A DNA stretch of 64,000 nt from positions 1,453,001 through 1,517,000 of the forward strand of contig JAPDOI010000038.1 in the NCBI GenBank assembly GCA_029168955.1, in the 5' to 3' direction. Positions 33,534-44,179 of this stretch are shown here, piece after piece. Position 1 is the stretch's first letter. Each line of letters opens with the position of its first letter. The translations under genes and the position numbers were made by a program. The notes below the pieces were generated by a model. It ran no database searches. It saw only the letters and a program-made list of their open reading frames with translations, and had not been told where the DNA came from. The stretch comes from Aplectana chamaeleonis. Lineage: Eukaryota; Nematoda; Chromadorea; Rhabditida; Cosmocercidae.

Positions 33534-34782
33534 AATCACCTGAGTTCCCATCTTCCTCATGTAAAGTGTAGGAGCATTTATTGATTTATACTTTCATCGT
33601 TGATAGGTCTCGGCCTGTTCTGAGCCTTGTTGCAGCGATTTTCGCGGACCGCAATTAGGTTACGTAATGCGCTGCATTACGTTACGTACCTGTCTGTGCT
33701 GCCCGGTTTTGCAATTTTCCAGTGGTGGTTTGTTGCGAAATCTCTCAAGTGTGGTTTCACCATTCTGATGCGAATTTTATAATACCTACAATAATCATCT
33801 TTCATCAGATGAATTTATGACTTGATACAGAAAACACATGCCGGCGCAATGTTTTGTTGTTCTGACTCCCTTTCGACAAAACTCTGAATCAGCGTACAAT
33901 GATCGACTTTCTGCTAGAAAACTCGTTCCGAATCGATTTCATCCGTAATTCTGTGCTTTATTGTCAGCATCAACGCTGATCCTAAGCTAGTATGCTTATT
34001 TCATTCATGTCATTAGTTATTGATCAATATTTCGCGTGAGAACATGGACGCTCTCCAATGTTGTATGAAGCTTGAACTGTGGTTGCATGTAACTTATATT
34101 TGACGCAAGCCTATACTTTCCAGTGCTCAAGACGAATTGAAGGAATGCTGTTCACGTGAAAATCAGCGGTAAACTATGTCGAAAGTTTTCTATCCGTAAC
34201 GGGGCCACACCACACGCTCGACACGCGCGCTCCTAGTTGCGACGCGGCTTCCCGCAATCTAGAGATTGACTATAAAGACTCTTATGTATGCAAATGAACT
34301 CAGGCACCTCTGATCAAGTGGCCTGTGACTTTAACGCAAAATACTTAAAGGCTTCACACAACTGTCTGGGTTCATCTCATTAGTAACTTATTTTCTTCCA
34401 AAATTTTTGTGTTGCATGCAATCGAAAAAGAAAGAGAATACGTCTGTAGTTACTTGTTTTCTTAATTTTATTTGTTCCCCATTCCAGTTTATTTGACTTC
34501 AATTTTCTTTCCTCTATTGTTCTTTACACTGTCTTTTCCTTCATTTGTAATAATTTTTCTAGATTACCTTTACACCTGTTGCTTCTATTATCGCCTTTTT
34601 CGTCCATTACATCTATTTTAAAGAAATATATGAAATCGCTTCGGAAATCGTCGCATTTTTCCGTTCTGGGAATCAGTTGATTTTTTTTCCGGAAAATCGA
34701 AAAAAGAAATCGAGTCAGCCGAATTTTACCCGTAACTTCGAGAAAGGCGGAATCCCCTTCAAAAATTCGGACCTATCCAAGC
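33534..34782. other. No gene recognised
   Basis: AT-rich. The word CCACACGCTCGACACGCGCG at 34210 matches the inverted arm of a foldback near 45050, so a piece of that family is present. Pyrimidine-rich tract at 34440-34620. Confidence 0.35.
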
Positions 34783-34790
34783 CTGTGGAG

Positions 34791-36246
34791 CAGGGCTGTG
34801 CGTTATAACGTTAACGTGTTAACGCATTAACGGGTTAACGCGGTTTATTTTGAAAAATCAACGATTAACGGTTAACGAAAAACTGCTAAAATCGCGTTAA
34901 ATTGAGTTCGTTAATTGCAGTGAAATTATGGCTCTGATTGGTCACTTCGATGGCAGATTTAAAAACTGGGGCCGTGCACGTCGCGTCGGCTTGCTGCGCG
35001 GTCAATTTTTGCTTGCTGTGATATATATGGCTGACCTCAATGTTTCCCATTCCATTGTTTGTCTATTTCAGTTATTTCTTCCCAATATCGAAGAATTCGA
35101 ACTAGTCTTGCAAAAAGGAAAGGTGTGATCGGATCCACCTCTCTACGGTTGAGTAAGCTATCAAATGAGGGTTCGGGGGGGGATTGCAGGCCACTCACTT
35201 TCTAACAAGCAGCGCACGCTCTGCATGGAGTGCACCACACGGCGCACCCTCCAAATGAAGACTACTCAGTTTCTATCACGTGTCGCACGCTCTACAATAC
35301 CCACCCTGGAACTTCGCGAAAAGCGCGTTTTTTGCGCCCTTTCGGAATATGTAGCTGTGAGGTTTGGGGTTCTAAAGGTAGGAAATATATTGCTGGAATC
35401 GTTTCATCAACATCTACAAAATGGTGTTAGGATTTCATTGATACCTTAAATTATACCTTTATTATTGGTATGTTGCTCTTTCCATTACACATTTTCCCTC
35501 GTCATGATGATCGGCCGGCACTTTCTTTTTTTTCAAGCAACATGCTTATAATTAAGGTATAGTTCAAAAAATCAATCAAATTTTGACACCATCTAGTAGA
35601 TTTTGATGGGACGATTCTAGAAATGTCTTTCTCACCCTCGAAAACCCTAATCTGACAGAGGTATATAAAAGGGGCGCAAACAACGCGGAAACGCGTTTTT
35701 CTCGCTGATTTGCCGATTTCGAGGGTGGGTATTGTACATAAAGCGCTACTGACTTTCTAGGACGCGACACACGCCCATTTTGCACAACGTCCTGATGACG
35801 CCATCTGAGTTCTCACCCACGTTCCACGACGTCCTGACTTCGTCATCTGAAGCTCTGCCTACTTCCGATGACGTGCTGCTGACGTCATCTGAAGCTCTAG
35901 TCATTTTCCACGAAGTTTTGACCGCGTCATTTGAAGCCCCACCCACTTCCCACGACGCCATGATGACGTCATCTGGAGCCCTACCTACTTCCCACGAGGC
36001 TGTGCCTACGGCTTCTGGAGCACTGCGTGCTTTCCACGACGTCCTGCTGACGTCATTAGATCTATTTTATTTTTTCTGGGACCTCCGGTGATTTGTAGGC
36101 TTTGCTTGTGGTCTAGTAATGTTTTCAACATTTTAACGGAGTGCAAAATTAACGTGTTAACGCATTAACGGGTTAACGCGGTTTTTTCTCGAAAATTAAC
36201 GATTAACGCTTAACGAAAAAACATTTTTCATTAACCCACTCCCCTG
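34791..36246. mobile_element. hAT-like element hAT2 with perfect 8-bp target duplication
   Basis: Left end CAGGGCTGTGCGTTA, right end read inward CAGGGGAGTGGGTTA, flanked by CTGTGGAG at 34783-34790 and 36247-36254. CAGGG ends and 8-bp duplications are the hAT hallmark. Both subterminal zones are packed with GTTAACG words. 1456 bp, no transposase; the interior holds the 42-bp minisatellite. Non-autonomous. Confidence 0.88.
35780..36060 (+). repeat. 42-bp minisatellite, about 6.5 units, CRE-like site per unit
   Basis: Units phased at 35796, 35838, 35880, 35922, 35964, 36006 and 36048. The canonical CRE palindrome TGACGTCA is present at 35880, 35964 and 36048; the others carry variants such as TGACGCCA. 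Because 42 is divisible by three, the plus strand is open for 103 codons as 14-residue repeats (for example HDVLTSSSEALPTS) and the minus strand is open too. Expression is unproven. Confidence 0.85.
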
Positions 36247-36254
36247 CTGTGGAG

Positions 36255-37091
36255 GTTCATCGAAAATCGACAATCGGGCCTGACCAGGAACCAATCACCT
36301 TTAACCAGAGGGCTGATTTGGGGCGCAGAAAACGACTATAATATCCGTTTTCGGTTTTTCGATAGTTTAGGGTTGTTTGCTGTTGATAAATGACATTTTA
36401 GCTATCATATCCTACTGTAGTCTCTCAAAAATCTGACGAAGGTAGGTTTTTTTCCGGAGAAAGTTGTCATCTCTTACAAAATGCGACTTCATCGGACCAA
36501 TTTTAGAGAGAAATGCGAAATTGACCGTCATAACTGCACTCCGTTACTATGAACGGAGATCGACCCCAAAATCGTGTTTAGCGCCTCAAGTTATCTCCTG
36601 AGCGTACTTCGGACAATAGAATATTTTCGATTTTCGGCGCCTCAAAAACTTGCCAGGGTTGGCTCCTACCCTCTATGGGACTTCAAGAATGGAAAAAAAA
36701 AATCAGCTCAAACATCGTACGTTGTTTAGGGCGCTGAATACGAATATGAGGTCCTATTTGAATTTTCGGAATGGTCATTTACACACTGCGACCTATCGCT
36801 TACATGTAACTCCGTTTAGAGAAGTGGAGCGCAGCTGCATTGCTCAAATTCAAAGTTCTTGTCGAATATGGATAATGAAAGTTTTTTTTCGGAATGGCCA
36901 CTTTCTCGAAGTGACCTTTGATGAAAGGATCCCATATTCGTGTTCTGCGCCTCAAATAGTCCGCCTGAACAAACTTTGGGCGGGAGGACCTCCAATTTCG
37001 GGAATTAATGAAAAAGTTAAGTCTTTGGCCGTTGTGATCTACCCAGGTGCATTGTGTTATTCTTCCCACCCCCCCCCCTCAGCAACCTTAA
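36255..37091. other. No gene; weak F-like relics
   Basis: GGGCGCTGAATACGAATATG and similar words resemble F interior. The 163-codon plus frame at 36650-37141 lies in this repeat-derived DNA and shows no domain, so it is not called as a gene. Confidence 0.35.
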
Positions 37092-37549
37092 AGGCAGTGT
37101 TCACGATAAAAGTCGTTTTTCTGTTTTTCCGCCTATCTTGAAAACGGTCCCATTCTTACTTTAATGATGTCCCTGGAATCATACAAGACCCCCTGGGAAC
37201 GGAGTTATGGCCCCTCGAAATTCAACAAGGGAAGCATTGTGGACGAGTTGTCCGAGGCTTGTAACTCCCGTTTTTTTGCGGCCGATGTGTGCGAGCTGAC
37301 CTGAGTAAAGAAAGAAGTTGAGAATGAAGGGAAGAACGGAGTTTCTGATAGGATACCATCACTCATCGAACCACGAATTTAGAGAAACTGTTATAGGACG
37401 TGGGCGGAGTGGCCCAAGGGGTTGGCTGGCCCACGAGATTTTCACCCACTTATCGGCCGTTTTTCGTCGCAGTTCCGTTCTTTATCTTCTTAGAGGGACC
37501 CAAAGCTTACGTTTTAGCCAAAAAAACGTGCAACTCTTTCACACTGCCT
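37092..37549 (-). mobile_element. Family C/D element D2
   Basis: TTAA at 37088-37091 and 37550-37553; left AGGCAGTGTTCACGATAAAA, right CACACTGCCT. The interior has the inverted C/D word GGACGAGTTGTCCGAGGC, then a D3-like second half (GTGGGCGGAGTGG). Confidence 0.82.
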
Positions 37550-37763
37550 TTAATTAGGTCGACCATTTTTCAAAACTCCAGTGTGACCTCAGGGTGGTCC
37601 CTGGTCAGTTCAATGAGACCCCAAAGAACTCCCAGAAAAGAATTTTGAGCCAAACCAGTCTTTCACACTCTAGAAATTTCCTCACCGGTGTTTCATTACC
37701 TTCTGGCCCAACTGAGATAACCCCAATAACTTGTTCCAAACAAGACCTCAGCAGCAAAAGTCC

Positions 37764-37987
37764 GTCCGGTTGAGACTGTCCGCCCACGCGGCCGGCGTGC
37801 GTGTCGAGCGCCTGGTCGTGAAGGCATTTTTCTCATGAACCTTCGCGCTAACCTGCTGACCGGGAAATTATTCACACTTTGCCTAGTCTTCCAGCGAATT
37901 GATGTACATTGTACAAGTCCTTAGAGTGCCTTCGCTTTGGCCGCTCGACAGGCCCGCCGACCGCTTGGGCGGATATTCTCATTCGGA
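37764..37987. repeat. Family L palindrome L2
   Basis: GTCCGGTTGAGACTGTCCGC pairs with GCGGATATTCTCATTCGGAC; the inner arms carry ACGCGGCCGGCG / CGCCGACCGCTTGG. Same family as the core of K and as 52244-52467 and 53336-53508. Confidence 0.72.
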
Positions 37988-38930
37988 CGCACTTTACAAA
38001 CACAGATTTGACAAAGCCATTGAAAGTGCATTGACCTGCATGAACTTCGCTGGAAACGGTGTTTTCGTCAAGTTGTGATTCCATTCCCTAGTGAGATGTT
38101 GTGTTCCGTAGAACGCCCGCTCTACATAGTTGTTTACCATCGACTGACTAACTACATGGGTGGTAGTGAATGATGGGAATTTCGTGTCAAACTTTACAAT
38201 GCCATCAAACGGAAATGATCGCATCATGTGATTCGCCTACTCAATGAGATCGTTTACTGGACGTCAATGGACAAATTTCAAGGGCGAACATCCTGGCCTA
38301 GGGCCAACACTTTGGAAAATCAGAATAAGCAGTGTCGCCAGTTCAAGAATGTTCCTTTAATACACAGAACACGCTAGCTTATATAATCCAATTAGAATGC
38401 AGAGCTTGCGTCTGTCTGTCTGTATGGTTGCAGGTCGGAATTCCAAATCATTCATATGTCATCAGCTCGAATTCCACTTATGGAATAAAAACCCCCTTGG
38501 GAATTCGAGACAGCTGTTCCAGATATCCCGAAAGAACTCGTCGTCCACCACGCCGGAGGAATGTTTCGGAGGAGAACGCGAACCTCGTACGAAGATGCCC
38601 CGCATTCCACAAGATTTCTCGCGTGGACAACTGTTTCAGGGTGTTCTTGAAGTGCATTGCAACAAGAATGCAAGTCATCTGGCAACATTGAGGTCATTGT
38701 ACACTGCAGAAGACCATCATGTCACTCTTTGTCAAGTAGGAAAATGCTGGCTGGTGTCCCACAGTTCTCTACTTTTGCCTCCGAAGAACTCCCCCGAAAC
38801 TGCAAAATTGAGTTAAAATCGTAATTTGGGTTTCCACAGGATCCATTTGAAGTATGTTGACCAAATTTCCAATTTTTTCGTGTTTTTCCGAAAATCGACC
38901 GCTTATAAATTTTTGCAAAAACTAGTCTAA
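37988..38930. other. No proven gene; 139-codon frame at 38397-38816
   Basis: The plus frame is ATG-started, lies in a repeat-poor stretch and shows no known domain; two other overlapping frames are equally open. Coding status undecided. No splice or poly(A) context supports it. Confidence 0.25.
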
Positions 38931-39080
38931 AGCCTCTTTCACACTTTCTCGACCGACGTCGGACGACTCGTTATCGAATGTGTAATATCTATCTACCCTA
39001 TCCTACCCATCTTATCTATCTTGGCTTATCAAACTTGATAACAAGTCGTCCGACGCCGCCCGGCAAACTGTGAAAGAGGC
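38931..39080. mobile_element. Family Q palindromic MITE, copy Q1
   Basis: AGCCTCTTTCACACTTTC pairs with GTGAAAGAGGC, and CGTCGGACGACTCGTTATC with GATAACAAGTCGTCCGACG. TAA-type flanks on both sides. A second copy, inverted, is at 42981-43130. Confidence 0.82.
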
Positions 39081-39297
39081 TTAACCTTTTGAGCTGCTAT
39101 ATAATCCGTGGCAGCTATTTGACTTTAGACTTTTCAACTCCAATACGTCGAGGTTTATAGCGAAACCAGGCGACGTCATCGAGGAATAGACGGCTTGTCC
39201 GCCTTTTCTTGTGCCGTTCCTGCATACCGTTGAATCTGTAACACTTCGATAGAGCAAGGGTCTGGCTTCATTACAAGGGAAGCTTATTATGTATGTG

Positions 39298-40113
39298 GAT
39301 AGAATTCACACCGCTGGTGTGGCTAAGGAGTAGGGGCGGCATGCACGTACGCGGCGGGTTAGGTTGGGGTTAGGCAGGGTTTCGGGCGTCGGCGCGTTTC
39401 GTGATTGCTGTGCGAATACTGGGGATAATCAATAGTTGGGGCCTCAACGGGGTTTCGGCTGCCCCACCCTCGTAGGTAGGGTTTGCGAGGGAAAGATATT
39501 TCAGTGCTAGCCTAACCCCCTTTTAGCCCTTGCGCTGCTATCATCTAACGCGCCGACGCTCCAAACCCTGCCTAACCCCAACCTATCCCGCCGCGTACGT
39601 GCATGCCGCCCCAGTTTGGCTAGCACACGCGACGAAGAAACGCTGTGCGCGCTCATCTTCCTTGGGGCGCGTTAATAACCGAGAACCTTCGAAAAAAGTA
39701 GTCGTTGTCCCATTTTAGCCGTCCCCTTTATCATTTTTTTGCATTTTACTGATGTTTTTTTCTGTTTATAGTGTGCTTTTTTAGACGCAATGCTTCTGAT
39801 ACCATCGTTTCGATGGAATTCATACTTTTTATACAATTTTTTTATAGTTCTTTTTGTTTGCTTCTTGGAGTGGAATGGGAGATGAAGATATTGATCCCAA
39901 CGCTGACCCTACGTCTTACACAACAACAACATGAACGAAATGCAAAAACGATAAAGGGGAACGGCTAAAATGGAACAACAACAACTTTTTTGAGTGCCCT
40001 CGGTTAACGCGCCCCAAGGACAATAAGCGCGCACAGCGTTTACCGACGCGTGCGACGTGCGTACCAGCCGAACTGCTCCTTAGCCACACCCGCGGTGTGG
40101 ATTCGATCCACAT
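39298..40113. mobile_element. Foldback element with a nested palindrome in its left arm
   Basis: Outer ends CACACCGCTGGTGTGGCTAA and TTAGCCACACCCGCGGTGTG pair. The arms resume after the insert with AACGCTGTGCGCGC / GCGCGCACAGCGTT and CCATTTTAGCCG / CGGCTAAAATGG. Centre 39740-39945 is T-rich and unpaired. Confidence 0.82.
39332..39613. mobile_element. Palindromic insert inside the 39.3 kb foldback
   Basis: GGGCGGCATGCACGTACGCG pairs with CGCGTACGTGCATGCCGCCC; pairing goes on through GTTGGGGTTAGGCAGGG. It has no counterpart in the right arm, so it arrived after the foldback formed. One TTAGGC word here is not a telomere. Confidence 0.8.
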
Positions 40114-40139
40114 GCCAGCTTATTCGGTGGAAAATGCCG

Positions 40140-40345
40140 TCTCTAAAGAAACTCATACCAGTTAACGACAGTGGTGACGAAGAAAAAAATTGTCATTTTT
40201 CTCCAAAAACGTGAGCTTTGGGTCCGCCTAAGCAGGATGATGAAGAAGGAACGGCTATAAGCGGAGAGAAAGTGGGTTAAAATTCCGTGGACCAGCCAGC
40301 GCACTGGATCACTCTGCCCGCATCGTGGCAGTTTTTTCTTCATTT
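40140..40345 (+). mobile_element. Relic of a C/D-type element
   Basis: ACAGTGGTGACGAAG, AACGTGAGCTTTGGG and GTGGACCAGCC match D3 interior; the TTAA ends are lost. Confidence 0.5.
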
Positions 40346-41651
40346 TTTTATTTTAGCCAATGACAAAAAAATCGTCAGAGAAAAAAAACAGAGCAATAGT
40401 AAACCATGATTGGCCAGAAAACAGTAAAAAAAACGTATAAATTAGTAGCCGAGGAGCAACGAAATATCGCAGTAAATCGCGCTGTTATTAAAATGCTGTC
40501 CGAGTGATAAATTGATTCATATGTCGCACTTTATATATCACCAGTGCTGCTGACCCACTTGACCGCAAAAAGATCTACTACCGCCTGAGCACGCAACTGG
40601 ATATCCCTTCCCGGGCAGGCTCTGTATCTCAAGAGCATCTTTAAACTGGTACGCACCAAGAAAAACGATTTGTCGTTTCAAGAGAATAATTGTTCCAGCC
40701 TAACGAATGTTCACAGTTAAGGTAATTTAATTTTGACGTTCGACAGAATACTGACTTCTGATCAAGTGTTTGGCATCATCACTTCGGAATCATGAAGAAA
40801 ATGAGCCGTGAGTCAGAAGGAGAGCAAAAGTGCGATATAACACAGGGACAGCAACGACGTGACGGCCGCCCGATACGCATGCCGATTGCATGGGCGGACA
40901 GTCTCATTTTGGCAGGGTTTAAATGCGTATCGACAGTGATGGATACGTACAACACAGGCATGCTCAATCCGACCACAAACGGTGATTTTTGTCAAACCCG
41001 ACTCGCATGATTTAGATGCTTATCAACCGGGCTGGCTATTGCCGATCTTCTGACTATTGCGGGGGTCTAATAGGATAAACAGATTACCTTACCTTGCTAA
41101 CTTGATTATCTATCTTCATCGGCGGTCTTCTCGATGTGGACTACATTCAATCCAGGATTCTGGAAAGAGCAACAGTCATCCAGTACCGTAAACCCTCCTG
41201 CTTGAATAATTTACTGAACGTGTCAGCCCAGCCTGTCGCGGGTCGTCCGAGGGTCCTCTTGATGTCTCGTGGATACTAGTACGAAATTTTGGAACTCCAT
41301 CTGTCCTGGGGAACGGCGTATTACGTGACCTGCCTATCTGTGCCTTGTTGATTCGATGTGAAACAGCGCATCACGAATGCCAGAATTCTTTCGGATGTCC
41401 TGACTGCTGCGTCCTTCTTGATATTGCTTTCGACGATTTGTCTTCAGAAGACATATCTTCAACGCTCCAGAAAGGATAATAAGAACAAAAAACGTACTGG
41501 ACGCAGTCGAGGCATTCGTAGAAGAATTTTGAATTCTGTTGCACGCCACTAGGCGCCAAATGATTTCAAATTTATCGGATCGAGATTAAGCGCGCCAAAT
41601 GATTTCGAAATCTGTTGATGTGGTTAGGCTAGTCAAACGGGAAAACGGTCA
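40346..41651. other. No gene; partial L palindrome at 40856-40916
   Basis: GCATGGGCGGACAGTCTCATTT matches one arm of family L (given in part: GGGCGGACAGTCTCATT). The remainder is unassigned; frames at 41334-41552 on both strands are unremarkable. Confidence 0.35.
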
Positions 41652-42543
41652 CCTATCTTGAATTACTTGACTTAATCGATTGGCTTTCGCCTGACGCGGT
41701 CGTTCCGCATCTTCACCGAGGTGTGCCGTCCTAGTAGTCAGCCGTGTCCATTTTTCACGGTTCTCAGAAACGATTTAAACACATTTCATCCAGCTGTCAC
41801 TATTCCATTTTCTGCGGAACGAAACATCGCACCTGAACTGTCTTTCGATGCCGAGTGACTTCAAATCCTCTTTAACCACATCCGTCCAGAACATTCGCCT
41901 ACGCCCAGGTGGCCGCTTCCAGACAGGATTTGGAAGCATTCCTAAAGCGTGTTGTACGAGACGATCCGGCGTTCTTCTTAGTATATGCCCGAGCAGTCGA
42001 AGTTGACTTTCCACTGCTGCTTGAGATGGCGTTTAGAGATGCTGGCACCTCCCTCGTGTCAAGCGTTGATGTACTGCGTCGATTTCCTTGTCAAAAACCT
42101 TCGTTATGGCATACACGAGGCCAGAAATATCCAAGCAAACGCCTTAAAAGCTTCCTCTCCATGCAATCCAACCTTTACATCTGCATCTTCGGTGCTGCCC
42201 ACGTCTCCGATCCGTACATCATGATAGGGCGAATAGCGGATAGGTAGACGCGCAACTTCACATCCTTCGCGATGGGAGTAGACCAGAAACACTTGGTTAG
42301 AGAATTGAATGCAGACGTAGCTTTCGCCCATCGTTGTCGAATATCCGCTGCATAACTACCATCGCTCTTCAGCAAACAGCTCAAATAACAGAAATCATCC
42401 ACCAATTCGATACGTTGTCCGTCCACACAAACTCCCGTTGAAGGCCTCTGAGAGACCCACATCTTCTTGCATTTGTCGGGACGCCATGCACCATAAACAC
42501 CATAAATAGCAACGACGAGGCAGATGTATTCGAAACCATTCAA
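41652..42543 (-). pseudogene. RTE-type non-LTR retrotransposon, C-terminal fragment (dead)
   Basis: Two minus frames, 42175-42543 and 41775-42014, read consecutive parts of an RTE-clade ORF: first VDDFCYLSCLLKSDGS, AKATSAFNSLTKC, RPIMMYGSETWAAP, then LLGHILRRTPDRLVQHAL, WKRPPGRRRMFWTDVVKEDL. They are in different frames with frameshifted sequence between, and the catalytic part upstream is missing. The 3' end (low coordinates) finishes in TTGA/TTAA-type short words, as RTE tails do. The residue pattern is close to what I recall from strongylid nematodes. Confidence 0.85.
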
Positions 42544-42544
42544 A

Positions 42545-42925
<381 letters not shown>

Positions 42926-42980
42926 GTAAAGTTTTAGGAATGATCTGTCCGAAATGCTAGAGTAAACCCGGTATCTCTAA

Positions 42981-43130
42981 AGTCCCTCTCATAGTTTGCC
43001 GGCCGACATCGGACGACTCGTTATCAAATTTGATAAGTCAGGATAGATAAGATGGATAGAATAGGGTAGATAGATATTTCACATCCGATAACAAGTCGTC
43101 CGACGTCGATCGGGCAAGTGTGAAAGGGGC
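42981..43130. mobile_element. Family Q palindromic MITE, copy Q2
   Basis: Inverted relative to Q1; the arms carry CGGACGACTCGTTATC / GATAACAAGTCGTCCG and the centre has the AGGATAGATAAGATGG stretch seen reversed in Q1. Confidence 0.8.
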
Positions 43131-43623
43131 TTAAGAATAAGCTCTGAACCCAACCCGTACGCACGTGAAAATCCGTCGTGCATGCCGCTGCCGATGATGT
43201 TGAAGACGACGACGATTATCGTTTCACGCTACGATTTATCGTCAAATCGTTCGGAAACCCGTGTAAATGTGTGCATTAGTGTGTTTTTGAAACCCAGCCG
43301 GCGCCAGCTGGCCGGCAGCCCCTGTCGAGGCGAAAAATCTGCGGTATGCGAGGAATCTTCCGACGGGGCCCGCGAGGCGCCCACCCCACTGCGAGAAAAA
43401 ACACTCACTCACCCAAGGGCAACCAAAACGCGTTCACCTCCCCACCCCCACCACAACCAACTACGAACCTCTGACCACGCCTCCTCACGGGGCAATTATT
43501 CAGGACAGCTGAGCAAGCAGTAGCGTGTACCCAGCTACCTATTGGTCATCTTTCACCACAATGATGTTCGCAGTATTATCACCGATATTGGAGTAAGTCA
43601 CTTGGATCATTCAATATTTCACT
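43131..43623. other. No gene; C-rich stretch with a 113-codon frame
   Basis: The plus frame at 43182-43523 is rich in P, R and S with no known motif. Its GC content is above the surroundings. Confidence 0.3.
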
Positions 43624-43627
43624 TTAA

Positions 43628-44175
43628 GGCAGTGGTCGTAATCAAATATGCTGGTCGTCTTTTTCTTTCTAAACCCTTTTCTGGGTCCTGAGTAGTAGGA
43701 CCTATGAGAAAAAATCGCGAAATAACCACTGTTTGGGGCCAAATTTGAAGCCTGAACTTTCTTGTCCTTTGATGGTAGACGAGCCCTCTCCACATCATCG
43801 GCATCGATGACCTCTTATATCAAGAACATCAGCCGGCTTGAAATTGAATTTCAATCAATGAACCTTCGGATTTATGTACACATCTAGTCAAAAACATCGA
43901 CCGAAGTGCTTGCTTTCTTTGTTCAACTGTTTTTAGTAGGTAAATTTGCATTTATTTCTTTCCCTGAATTTCGACGATTTTTGACTGCTTGGCATGAGAG
44001 TGCGATCTTTTTGGGCGGGGCTGTGCAAGTGTGCACGAACTAGTAACTTTGGGCTCTAGACACCCTAATTCTAGCCCGTTTTTCACTGCGCTACCTTGAT
44101 AGTTTTTCAGCTGTTTTTGATCTAAGCTGATTTTTGTAGTTTTTTCGATAACGTTTTTCTTCGTGACCACTGCCT
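43628..44175 (+). mobile_element. Family A element, copy A3
   Basis: TTAA at 43624-43627 and 44176-44179; left GGCAGTGGTCGTAATC (one terminal A missing), right GTGACCACTGCCT. Collinear with A1 and A2. Confidence 0.87.
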
Positions 44176-44179
44176 TTAA

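Noticed and set aside
36650..37141. 163-codon plus frame
   Set aside because: Composed of F-like repeat sequence and the start of D2; no recognisable domain.
39355..39383. TTAGGC, the nematode telomere unit, in GGTTAGGTTGGGGTTAGGC
   Set aside because: Only one exact unit, located in the arm of a foldback; no tandem telomeric array.
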